A DNA stretch of 64,000 bases from NCBI GenBank assembly GCA_046160485.1, contig JBJXGV010000073.1, forward strand, positions 1 to 64,000, written 5' to 3'. The notes below the pieces were generated by a model. That model was not told where the DNA came from, made no database searches, and was given only the letters and a program-made list of their open reading frames with translations. Positions within the stretch are counted from its first letter, which is position 1; each line of letters opens with the position of its first letter. Both the position numbers and the translations under genes were made by a program. This stretch comes from JBJXGV01 sp046160485 (GTDB lineage: Bacteria; Orphanbacterota; Orphanbacteria; JBJXGV01). Of this stretch, positions 17,189 through 24,969 are shown one piece after another.

Positions 17189-18202
17189 ATGCACCGACCC
17201 ACAACGGGCTCAGGATTCGTGCGCTCCATCGCAAGCGCGCTCTTTCTTACGCTCTCGCCGCTCTTCTTTGGCGCCTGCCAGGCAGCGCCGCTCTCCGGAG
17301 CCGTCAAGGTCGACGGATCGAGCACGGTGTTTCCCGTCACGGAGGCGGTGGCCGAAGAGTTCCAGATCCAAAATCCGAAGGTGCGCGTAACGGTCGGAAT
17401 CTCGGGTACGGGAGGAGGCTTCAAGAAGTTTTACGCCGGCGAAATCGACATCAGCAATGCGTCGCGCCCGATCGCCGCGGCCGAGATCGAAGCCGCAGCG
17501 AAGAATGGCATCGAGTACATCGAGCTTCCCGTCGCATACGACGGTCTCTCGATCGTCGTGAATCCGAAGAACGACTTTGTTTCGACGCTTACCGTCGAGG
17601 AGCTCCGGAAGATTTGGCAACCGGAAAGCACGGTCAAGCTGTGGAGCGATGTTCGGCCCGGCTGGCCCGCGAAGCCGATCAATCTCTACGGCGCTGGTCA
17701 CGACTCGGGAACCTTCGACTACTTCACCGAGGCGATCGTGGGGAAAGCGAAGTCGTGCCGTTCCGACTACACCGCGAGCGAAGACGACAACGTTCTCGTG
17801 CAGGGCGTAGAAGGCGATAAGAACGCGCTCGGCTTCTTCGGCTACGCGTACTACGCGGAGAACAAGTCGCGGTTGAAGCTCGTCTCCGTGGATCCCGGCA
17901 CGGGTGCGGTCGCGCCGTCGGAAGAAACGATTCGGAACGGCACCTACACGCCGCTCTCGCGGCCAATGTTCATCTACGTCAGCGTCGCCGCGGCGAAGCG
18001 ACCGGAGATACAGTCGTTCGTCAAGTTCTACATCGAGAACGCGCCGTCGCTCGTGACCGAGGTGGGTTACGTCCCGCTTCCGGCGACGGTGTACGAGTTG
18101 GCACTCGCCCGTTTCGATCAACGCACCGCCGGAACTGTCTTCGGGGGCGAGGGTCACAAGGTCGGCTTCAAACTCGAAGACTTGCTCACCGCGAAGAAGT
18201 AA
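17189..18202 (+). CDS. pstS: Phosphate ABC transporter substrate-binding lipoprotein PstS
   Basis: A 337-aa binding protein with a lipoprotein signal (LFFGAC, Cys30). It shows the phosphate-binding family signatures VDGSSTVFPVTEAVAEEF and GISGTGGGFKKFYAGEIDISNASRPI. It is of the longer PstS/SphX type with the DNVLVQGVEGDKNALGFFGY segment. The ATG at 17189 is preceded by AAAGGAG at 17175-17181; an in-frame start at 17042 would translate through the promoter and the Pho box. It delivers phosphate to PstC/PstA and is first gene of pstSCAB-phoU. Confidence 0.93.
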   Translation: MHRPTTGSGFVRSIASALFLTLSPLFFGACQAAPLSGAVKVDGSSTVFPVTEAVAEEFQIQNPKVRVTVGISGTGGGFKKFYAGEIDISNASRPIAAAEIEAAAKNGIEYIELPVAYDGLSIVVNPKNDFVSTLTVEELRKIWQPESTVKLWSDVRPGWPAKPINLYGAGHDSGTFDYFTEAIVGKAKSCRSDYTASEDDNVLVQGVEGDKNALGFFGYAYYAENKSRLKLVSVDPGTGAVAPSEETIRNGTYTPLSRPMFIYVSVAAAKRPEIQSFVKFYIENAPSLVTEVGYVPLPATVYELALARFDQRTAGTVFGGEGHKVGFKLEDLLTAKK

Positions 18203-18257
18203 CCCGGAGGCGCCACGGAGGCGCGGCGCACGGGCGCCGCGCCGGGGGCGAACGACG

Positions 18258-19169
18258 ATGCAAGAGCCCGCAGGAATACGAAAGGGACACCGCCGCCGCT
18301 GGCGCGAAGAAGCGATCTGCGGCGTCTTGTTTCTCTGTGCGCTCCTCTCCGTCGCAACGACGATGGGAATTGTCGTCGTGCTCGCGAAAGAGGCGTACTC
18401 GTTCTTCGCCGAGGTGCCGCTCGGTGATTTTCTCTTTGGAACGCGCTGGGCGCCGCTTTTGGATCCGCGCTCGTACGGCGTGCTGCCGCTTGTTTGCGGC
18501 ACCGCGATCGTCGTGATCGGCGCGGGCCTAATCGCGCTTCCCGTCGGCCTCGCGAGCGGCATCTACCTCAGCGAGTATGCCGGCTCACGCACGCGTCGAA
18601 CGATCAAGCCGATCTTGGAAATCCTCGCCGGGATTCCGACGGTCGTGTACGGATTCTTCGCGCTGACGTTCATTACGCCGATACTCACGAAAATCTTGCC
18701 GCAGACGCAGGTCTTCAACGCGGCGAGCGCGGCGATCGTCGTCGGCATCATGATTCTTCCGATGGTGACGTCGCTCTGCGACGACTCGCTCCGCGCGGTC
18801 CCGGCGTCGGTGCGGCAGGCCGCGTTCGCGGTCGGCGCCACGCCGCACGAGGTCTCGACGCAGGTCGTCGTTCCGGGCGCGCTCTCGGGCATTCTCGCGT
18901 CGTTCGTGCTCGCGCTCTCGCGCGCGCTCGGCGAAACGATGGCCGTCGTCATCGCCGCGGGACAGACGCCTAAGCTCACGCTCAACCCGCTCGAGAGTAT
19001 CGAAACGATGACCGCCTACATCGTGCAAGTCAGCCTCGGCGACACGCCCGCGGGCACGATCGAGTACAAAACGATCTTCGCGGTCGGCGCGCTTCTCTTC
19101 GCCATCACGCTCGGAATGAACCTCCTTGCCCACAGAATTCTCGCGCGCTTCCGCGAGGTGTACGAATGA
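18258..19169 (+). CDS. pstC: Phosphate ABC transporter permease PstC
   Basis: A 303-aa inner-membrane permease with about six TM helices and the binding-protein-dependent permease EAA-like loop (RAVPASVRQAAFAVGATPHE). The large N-terminal periplasmic loop (LGDFLFGTRWAPLLDP) is typical of PstC. It starts 55 nt after pstS, and its stop overlaps pstA (ATGA). Confidence 0.93.
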   Translation: MQEPAGIRKGHRRRWREEAICGVLFLCALLSVATTMGIVVVLAKEAYSFFAEVPLGDFLFGTRWAPLLDPRSYGVLPLVCGTAIVVIGAGLIALPVGLASGIYLSEYAGSRTRRTIKPILEILAGIPTVVYGFFALTFITPILTKILPQTQVFNAASAAIVVGIMILPMVTSLCDDSLRAVPASVRQAAFAVGATPHEVSTQVVVPGALSGILASFVLALSRALGETMAVVIAAGQTPKLTLNPLESIETMTAYIVQVSLGDTPAGTIEYKTIFAVGALLFAITLGMNLLAHRILARFREVYE

Positions 19170-20104
19170 GCACGCCCGCGACTGGCGCGCCGAACGCGAC
19201 CGGACCGATCGCGGTGGCCAATCGACTTGGCGCTGGCTTCACGTCGCCGTACGAATCGAATGTTGCCGCGCGCCAGGCGGTCTCGCGTTCGTTCCGCACG
19301 CTCTGCGCCGTGCTGACGTGGCTCGGCGTCGTGCTTCTCGCCGTGCTCCTGTTTCACGTCGCGCGTGCGGGGCTCGGTTGGCTCGACTGGCAGTTCCTCT
19401 CAAGCTTCCCATCGCGGTTCGCCGAGCGGGCCGGGATTAAGTCCGCGCTCATCGGCACGCTCTGGCTGATTTCGTTGACGGCGATGTTCTCGATTCCGAC
19501 AGGCATCGCCGCGGCGCTCTATCTCGAGGAGTACGCACGCCCGAGCCGCCTGAACACGTTCATCGAGATCAACATTGCGAATCTCGCCGGCGTGCCGTCG
19601 ATCGTCTACGGAATGCTCGGACTTGCACTCTTCGTTCGCGGATTCGCGCTCGGCCGAAGCGTTCTTGCGGGAAGTCTTACGATGTCGCTGCTCATCTTGC
19701 CGACGATCATCATCGCGTCGCGCGAAGCGATTCGCGCGGTGCCGCAATCGATTCGTCTCGCCTCGTTCGCGCTGGGCGCGACGCGTTGGGAGACCGTGCG
19801 CCACCACACGCTTCCGGCCGCGCTTCCGGGCGTGCTGACGGGCGTCATCCTTGCGCTCTCGCGCGCCATCGGCGAAACCGCGCCTCTTGTCATGATCGGC
19901 GCTCTCGCGTTCGTCGCGTTCATTCCGTCCGGACCGCTCGACGGCTTTACTGCGTTGCCGATTCAGATCTTCAACTGGACATCGCGCCCGCAAGAAGAGT
20001 TTCACGGCATCGCGGCCGCGGCGATCATCGTCCTGCTCTTCGTTCTGCTTCTCATGAACTCCGTTGCGATCTATATTCGGAACCGCCATGAAGGGAATCG
20101 GTGA
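19166..20104 (+). CDS. pstA: Phosphate ABC transporter permease PstA
   Basis: A 312-aa permease with about six TM helices. The EAA loop reads REAIRAVPQSIRLASFALGA, and the family motif IGETAPLVMIG is near 235. The N-terminal 40 residues are a soluble extension. It overlaps pstC by 4 nt at its start, and its stop overlaps the start of pstB. Confidence 0.93.
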   Translation: MSTPATGAPNATGPIAVANRLGAGFTSPYESNVAARQAVSRSFRTLCAVLTWLGVVLLAVLLFHVARAGLGWLDWQFLSSFPSRFAERAGIKSALIGTLWLISLTAMFSIPTGIAAALYLEEYARPSRLNTFIEINIANLAGVPSIVYGMLGLALFVRGFALGRSVLAGSLTMSLLILPTIIIASREAIRAVPQSIRLASFALGATRWETVRHHTLPAALPGVLTGVILALSRAIGETAPLVMIGALAFVAFIPSGPLDGFTALPIQIFNWTSRPQEEFHGIAAAAIIVLLFVLLLMNSVAIYIRNRHEGNR

Positions 20105-20955
20105 TGTCGGTAATGACAACCACGAAGGCCGCGATCGCGACACGAGCGCGCGGCTCGGAGGCGAAGATGTCCGAGCCTGAGACCACCACGCTTCCGGCGA
20201 TTCTCGAGACGCGCGATCTCACGTTTCGATACGGGCAGACTGCCGCGGTCAAGAAGATCAGCATTTCGATTTTCGAGAATCGCATCACGTCGATCATCGG
20301 GCCGTCGGGCTGCGGAAAGAGCACGCTCCTGCGGACGTTCAATCGCATGAACGATTTCATCGCCGACGCAACGATCGAAGGCGAGGTCCTCTACCACGGC
20401 ACGAATCTCTATGCGAAAGACATCGACCCCGTGGAGGTGCGGCGGCGGATCGGAATGGTGTTCCAGCGACCGAACCCGTTCCCGAAGTCGATCTTTCAGA
20501 ACGTGGCGTGGGGGCCGACGATCAACGGCTACGGCGGTAAAAACGCCAAGCGGAGCCTCGAGGAACTTGTCGAGCGCTCGCTTCGCCAGGCTGGATTGTG
20601 GGACGAGGTCAAAGATCGCCTCGACAAGGGTGGGCTCGCGCTCTCAGGCGGACAACAGCAGCGGCTCTGCATCGCGCGCGCGCTCGCGCTGCAGCCCGAG
20701 ATCATCCTGATGGACGAGCCGTGCTCCGCGCTCGACCCGGCGTCGACGGCGCGCATCGAAGATCTCCTCTTCGAGCTGGCCGAGCGGTACACGATCGTCA
20801 TCGTCACGCACAACATGCAGCAGGCGGCGCGCGTCTCCGATTTCACGGCGTTCCTCGACACGGGCACGCTCATCGAGTTCGGCGTCACCGATCAGGTTTT
20901 CACGCGGCCGAAGGAAAAGCGCACCGAGGATTACGTCACGGGGCGGTTCGGGTAA
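20101..20955 (+). CDS. pstB: Phosphate ABC transporter ATP-binding protein PstB
   Basis: A 284-aa ATPase: Walker A GPSGCGKST, Q-loop RIGMVFQRPNPFPKSI (diagnostic of PstB), signature LSGGQQQRL and Walker B IILMDEP. It energises PstCA-mediated phosphate import. Start is GTG 20101 or the adjacent ATG 20104, overlapping the pstA stop. The first 30 residues are an extension relative to E. coli PstB; an internal ATG (MSEPET) is a possible alternative start. Confidence 0.95.
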   Translation: MMSVMTTTKAAIATRARGSEAKMSEPETTTLPAILETRDLTFRYGQTAAVKKISISIFENRITSIIGPSGCGKSTLLRTFNRMNDFIADATIEGEVLYHGTNLYAKDIDPVEVRRRIGMVFQRPNPFPKSIFQNVAWGPTINGYGGKNAKRSLEELVERSLRQAGLWDEVKDRLDKGGLALSGGQQQRLCIARALALQPEIILMDEPCSALDPASTARIEDLLFELAERYTIVIVTHNMQQAARVSDFTAFLDTGTLIEFGVTDQVFTRPKEKRTEDYVTGRFG

Positions 20956-20994
20956 CATCGACGGGCGCCGATCACGGCGGAGGGGTGGATCTGA

Positions 20995-21708
20995 ATGAAG
21001 CATCTTCAAAGGGATCTCGACCGGTTGAAGCGAGAGATCCTTCTTATGGGATCGATGGTCGAGGAAGCGACGAACAAAGCGCTGTCGGCGTTTCTTTATC
21101 GCCGGCCCGAGCTTGCCGAGGCGGTCATGGAAGGCGACGACCGCATCGACCAGAAGGAACTCGACGTCGAAGAGGAGTGCCTCAAGCTTCTCGCGCTACA
21201 CCAACCGGTCGCGGCGGACCTGCGTTTCATCATCGCCGTGATGAAGGTGAACAACGATCTCGAGCGGATGGGCGACGAGGCGTACAACATCGCCGAGCGG
21301 GCGTCTTATCTCTCGGCGCACGATCCGATCGGCGTGCCGGGTGATTTCCCGGCGATGGTCGATCGCGTGAGGATGATGGTGCGCGATAGCCTCGACGCGC
21401 TCGTCAATCGCGACACGAACCTCGCGCGGAAGGTGTGCCGCGACGACGACCTCGTCGACTCGACGCACCGCGAAATGTACATGGCGCTTCAGGAGCGGAT
21501 GCGCGAAAACCCGCAGACGGTCGAGCGTGCCGTGCGCACGCTCTCGGTTTCGCGTCACCTCGAGCGCATCGCGGACCTCGCGACGAACATCGCCGAGGAC
21601 GTTGTCTTCATGGTCGACGGCGACGTGATCCGCCACAGGACGCCCGGGCTCTCCGGCACACAGCACGCGGGCCTTCCCGACGCTGCTGACGCCGACAAGG
21701 CCCGCTAG
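20995..21708 (+). CDS. phoU: Phosphate-signalling complex protein PhoU
   Basis: A 237-aa protein made of two three-helix PhoU bundles (metal-binding E/DxxxD repeats such as NNDLERMGDEAYNIAE and SRHLERIADLATNIAEDV). PhoU links PstB activity to PhoR and represses the Pho regulon in high phosphate. The ATG follows a GGAGG site. It ends the operon and converges on a lipoprotein gene 22 nt away. Confidence 0.93.
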   Translation: MKHLQRDLDRLKREILLMGSMVEEATNKALSAFLYRRPELAEAVMEGDDRIDQKELDVEEECLKLLALHQPVAADLRFIIAVMKVNNDLERMGDEAYNIAERASYLSAHDPIGVPGDFPAMVDRVRMMVRDSLDALVNRDTNLARKVCRDDDLVDSTHREMYMALQERMRENPQTVERAVRTLSVSRHLERIADLATNIAEDVVFMVDGDVIRHRTPGLSGTQHAGLPDAADADKAR

Positions 21709-21730
21709 TTTCCGACGCTCGCGTTCCGAA

Positions 21731-22396
21731 CTAGAAGAAGATCCCCTTAACCTGACCCCACGAACGCTCCTCGTTCGACGCGATCTCTCGCGCGTCCCCG
21801 CCGCCGTTTTTCTCATTGATGGCGATCGGGCCCGGATTCGCCTGATCGTTCTGGCGGAACAGGAGCCAAAGACCCGTCGAATCGGGGTCCGGCTTCGTGA
21901 TGAAAATCTGCGGTGAATCGACGGTGTAGACGAGCGGCGTCTCGTTGGTGACCTGGGTCGTGGTGACGCGGAGTACGACAGTCGTTTGGAGCTGGCGGCA
22001 ACCGTCGCAGTCGTCTCCGAGGTACTCCGAGTTCTGCGACACGTTGATATCGAGAAGGACCGAGGTGACGCTGGCAGCGCCGAACATCGCGGTCGTGCTC
22101 TGAAGGTCCTTCGTCCTGTCCCAGAAATTCTCGGGCCCGAGGATTGTCCTAAGGCTCTCGGCGTCGTCGGCTGTGAAGTGGAACTGGAAGTCGGGGGAGA
22201 GCATCTCCGTGTAGAACGAGGGGTTCTGCTCGTTGTAGGCGCGCTCGAACCAGTTCGTGAGCAGCGCGCCGGGCGTATTGCGGATCGGCGGTTCCGGGTC
22301 CATGTCCATCGGATTCCCCCCGCCGTCCCCTCCTCCGCACGATGATACGAGCAAAGCCGCGCTGAATAGGGCGGCGAGGGCGTGTCGAAACTTCAT
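21731..22396 (-). CDS. Lipoprotein of unknown function, possibly NTF2/SnoaL-like
   Basis: A 221-aa lipoprotein with signal peptide and lipobox LVSSC (Cys20), then a Gly/Asp/Met-rich linker (GGGDGGGNPMDMDPEPP). The segment ALLTNWFERAYNEQNPSFYTEML resembles the first helices of NTF2/SnoaL-like cone-shaped folds, but no catalytic residues can be assigned. Cys pair CDGC lies near 152. The ATG at 22396 has GGAGG about 8 nt upstream; an earlier in-frame ATG would start inside a terminator hairpin. It converges on phoU. Confidence 0.7.
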   Translation of the reverse strand: MKFRHALAALFSAALLVSSCGGGDGGGNPMDMDPEPPIRNTPGALLTNWFERAYNEQNPSFYTEMLSPDFQFHFTADDAESLRTILGPENFWDRTKDLQSTTAMFGAASVTSVLLDINVSQNSEYLGDDCDGCRQLQTTVVLRVTTTQVTNETPLVYTVDSPQIFITKPDPDSTGLWLLFRQNDQANPGPIAINEKNGGGDAREIASNEERSWGQVKGIFF

Positions 22397-22481
22397 GTCA
22401 ATAACCTCCGTGGCAGACTTGTCGATGTGCTCGATAACGATGGTTGACGAAAACAGAAAGAAGCGAGGCGAGCCTAACATA

Positions 22482-22526
22482 AAAGCGAAGAAGCCGGCGA
22501 TTGCCACCGGCTTCTTCGCTTTTTTC
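22482..22526 (-). terminator. Rho-independent terminator, potentially bidirectional
   Basis: A perfect 17-bp inverted repeat (arms 22482-22498 and 22508-22524, 9-nt loop). A T-run follows on the plus strand and TTTT on the minus strand. It lies downstream of the minus-strand HTH gene and upstream of the lipoprotein gene, so it separates the two transcripts. Confidence 0.85.
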
Positions 22527-22594
22527 GCGGTTTTCGCTGCCGCGGCTTCAGGAAAGCAGCCCGAGCCGCGTCGAATCGAACGTTCCCGCCCTTT

Positions 22595-22792
22595 TTAGCT
22601 GTGCTCCCCGCCCTTGCCGGCCGGCCCGGGCGCGCTCGCGAACAGCTCATCGAGCCTGTCCTTGCTGAAGCGCCACTGCCCGCCGACCTTCAAGCCGGGC
22701 ACCTTTCCTTCCTTTGCGAGCTTGTAGAGCGTGGCCCGCGTGATGTTGAGGTACTTTGCTGCGGCGTTGACATCGAGGATCTCTTTAGACAT
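22595..22792 (-). CDS. Excisionase/MerR-type helix-turn-helix small protein
   Basis: A 65-aa single-domain DNA-binding protein of the helix_turn_helix_17 (excisionase-like) family: LDVNAAAKYLNITRATLYKL, then GKVPGLKVGGQWRFSKDRLDE. Despite the family name, no integrase or mobile element is nearby, and such proteins are common chromosomal regulators in several phyla. The start is well supported by GAGGTGAG upstream. A strong terminator follows. Targets unknown. Confidence 0.85.
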   Translation of the reverse strand: MSKEILDVNAAAKYLNITRATLYKLAKEGKVPGLKVGGQWRFSKDRLDELFASAPGPAGKGGEHS

Positions 22793-22988
22793 AGGTGCTC
22801 ACCTCGTCGATCGAAAAATGAGAATGAGAAGCGCGGGCTTCGATGAATTCTCTCCAAGGGTGACCGTCACCCTTCGTTCGTTGTATAGATCGGCCGGTCG
22901 GGGGTTTTCTTGAGGAGTATTTCGTTGTGGCAGCGAAGAAATTACGGGGTCGCGGCGCAGAGCGCAGGAGCCGCGGAGGAGACGGCCG

Positions 22989-24038
22989 CTAGAAGTGGTA
23001 GCGGAGGCCGCCCGTCACGAGAACGCCCGAGAAGTCGAGCGTGACGGGGTTCCCGGGATCTCCGATCGTTCCGGACGATCGCGACTCGAAGTCTGCTTCG
23101 AAGTCGACCCACGAGAGGGGCCTGTCGGTTTCGTTGATGGCTTTTATCTCGGAGTCGGCGTCGTACTTGAGGTCCGTGATTTCGGCCTTTCGGTACTCGG
23201 CTTCCAGCGTGAAGGAGATGAAGCGGGTGACGTAGACCTCGCCGCCGCCCTTGAGGTTGTACTGCTGCGACGATCCGGTCGCGCGGGACGTGGAGAAGTC
23301 GGGAACTCCTTCGAACGAGGGCACGAAGAGCTGCGAAGTCAGTGTGCCGCGGATAACGCCGACTCCGCCGCCGGCATAGAACCCGAAGCGCCAGACCCGC
23401 CAGGGAAGCGTCACGAGCGCCCCGATTGAGCCGTCGATGATCTCGGCGTTTTCGTCGTAGCGGAAACCGGGCTGAGTGAAATAGCTCTTGGTGCCGGAAC
23501 GGCCCACCTCGGCCTCGAGAGTGAGGATGGGAATCGGTCTGTAGCGGACGTCGCCGCGAACACGAAACGCGCTATTCGGCTCCGAGGCGCCCTCATCACT
23601 CCATCCAAAGTCGAAGAGTCCGGCGCCGGCCTGCTCGGCGAATTGGCCGAAGAGTTGGCGGCCGAGCGCCTCCATCGTTTGCACGCGCGAACGCACCTGA
23701 TCTAGGTTCGCGTCGCCCGCGCCGACCGAGAACTGCAGGCTCCAGCGCCGATCCGGCTCGCGCTCCATTTTCTTGAGGTTCAGCACGACCGAGCCGCCGA
23801 TCGGGTCGGGCTCGTAGATGTAGTCACGCATATTGACGTCGATCTTCTCGAGATTGATTTCGCGGTTCGGGCGGGCTTTCGACGCGGCGGGGGCGCTTGC
23901 GGCTGCGGATTGTTCAGGCGCGGGTGACGCGGGCGTCTGGGTGTCGGCATCGGCGGAGTCGGCGAGCGCCGGCGGAACGACAAGGCAAATGAGCGCGAAT
24001 ACGGCAGCGAAGACCTGGTGGCGATCACGACGCGACAC
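22989..24038 (-). CDS. Outer-membrane beta-barrel protein, unknown function
   Basis: A 349-aa exported protein: signal peptide to about 27 (PPALADS), an Ala/Pro-rich low-complexity linker to about 60, then alternating amphipathic strands ending in GGLRYHF with terminal Phe, as for OMPs. Internal motifs include GGSVVLNLKKMEREPDRRWSLQ and GFYAGGGVGVIRG, like small OmpA/OmpW-type barrels. The start is GTG at 24038, with GGAGG 7 nt upstream. No enzymatic signature is seen. It precedes the HTH gene on the same strand at 196 bp. Confidence 0.7.
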   Translation of the reverse strand: MSRRDRHQVFAAVFALICLVVPPALADSADADTQTPASPAPEQSAAASAPAASKARPNREINLEKIDVNMRDYIYEPDPIGGSVVLNLKKMEREPDRRWSLQFSVGAGDANLDQVRSRVQTMEALGRQLFGQFAEQAGAGLFDFGWSDEGASEPNSAFRVRGDVRYRPIPILTLEAEVGRSGTKSYFTQPGFRYDENAEIIDGSIGALVTLPWRVWRFGFYAGGGVGVIRGTLTSQLFVPSFEGVPDFSTSRATGSSQQYNLKGGGEVYVTRFISFTLEAEYRKAEITDLKYDADSEIKAINETDRPLSWVDFEADFESRSSGTIGDPGNPVTLDFSGVLVTGGLRYHF

Positions 24039-24116
24039 GAGTCAACCTCCTAAGAGCATCATTAGGCTGGGAGCGTGCTGCACTATAACGGAGCCGCGGG
24101 GACGCTGTCAATGAAA

Positions 24117-24145
24117 CGGGCGCCCTGCCTGCGGGCGCCCGTCTT
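24117..24145 (-). terminator. Terminator after hsp20
   Basis: Perfect 9-bp GC-rich stem (24117-24125 with 24133-24141, loop 7 nt). On the minus strand it is followed by TTTCATT. It ends the hsp20 transcript before the beta-barrel gene. Confidence 0.65.
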
Positions 24146-24201
24146 GGAGAATGCGCCGAGCCGAACCTCGTTGTGCGGAAGCGGCCGGCGTCCGGGTGCG
24201 C

Positions 24202-24651
24202 TTACTGGACTCGCACCTCGATTTGCTTGGGCTGCGACTCCTCCGACTTCGGGAGTGTGACGGTCAGGACCCCGTCCTTGTAGATTGCCTCGATTCTCTT
24301 GGCATCGATCGAGTTCGGAATCTGGAACGTCCGGGTGAACGCTCCGAAGCTTCGCTCGACCCGCGAGTAGCCCTTATCCGACTCCGCCGTTTCGCGGTCG
24401 CGAGACCCGGTCACCGAAAGCGTTTCGTTCTGAACCGAGATCTTGATGTCCTCACGGCGCATCCCGGGAAGATCGATCTTCACCGTGAAGTGCGCCGGCG
24501 CCTCGAGAACGTCCGTTGCGGGGAGCCAGTTTGCCGCGAGCGCTGGGGCACCGTTCCACGGCGCAGTGAACAGATCCTGAATCATCGAGTCGAAGGCATC
24601 GTACGCGCGTTCGGTCGGCCTGGTCCGCGGGATCCACTTGACGAGTGTCAT
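24202..24651 (-). CDS. Hsp20/alpha-crystallin small heat-shock protein
   Basis: A 149-aa holdase chaperone. The alpha-crystallin domain spans about 47-140 (FTVKIDLPGMRREDIKI, then the diagnostic GVLTVTLPK near 126-134). A short N-terminal arm includes FDSMIQDLF, and the C-terminal tail IEVRV resembles the I-x-V/I oligomerisation motif. AAGGAGG lies 7 nt before the ATG. No CIRCE element is present upstream. Confidence 0.93.
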   Translation of the reverse strand: MTLVKWIPRTRPTERAYDAFDSMIQDLFTAPWNGAPALAANWLPATDVLEAPAHFTVKIDLPGMRREDIKISVQNETLSVTGSRDRETAESDKGYSRVERSFGAFTRTFQIPNSIDAKRIEAIYKDGVLTVTLPKSEESQPKQIEVRVQ

Positions 24652-24969
24652 TGAAAGCCTCCTTGCCCATCGCGGGCGTCTGCTTTGTGCTGGATTCGGG
24701 GCTCCGGTGGCCCCGGGTTTTCGAATCGCACGGAGGGTATAGCAGACGGCGTACCAAGTTGAGGACGCCGCTGGCGGGGCACGGATAAAACAATAGCAAA
24801 TAGGCTATTAGGACAACGATGGTCGTTTAGATTCGAAACGGGGGCGGCATGGCCGCTGCGGACACTACGCCGAAACGGCGCGAGAAATTGCGGAGTCAAG
24901 CGCCGCAATGGCTGAGGTGCGAGCCATGTTTGGCACACGAATCACCCGTCGCAGAGCGGGTGCGACGGG
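24652..24969. other. Intergenic region upstream of hsp20
   Basis: 318 bp without a gene. It holds the hsp20 leader, a GC-rich hairpin near 24699-24715, and a perfect inverted repeat AATAGC-N6-GCTATT at 24792-24809 that could be an operator. A 9-bp inverted repeat at 24944-24970 touches the stop of the cytochrome gene and may end its transcript, although it has no T-run. I could not place a convincing -35/-10 pair. Confidence 0.4.

Noticed and set aside
22397..22507. Upstream extension of the lipoprotein gene
   Set aside because: It would start within a perfect terminator hairpin and destroy the lipoprotein signal.
22595..22792. Excisionase-like HTH as evidence of a mobile element
   Set aside because: No integrase, transposase, att repeat or phage gene is nearby; this HTH family is common in chromosomes.
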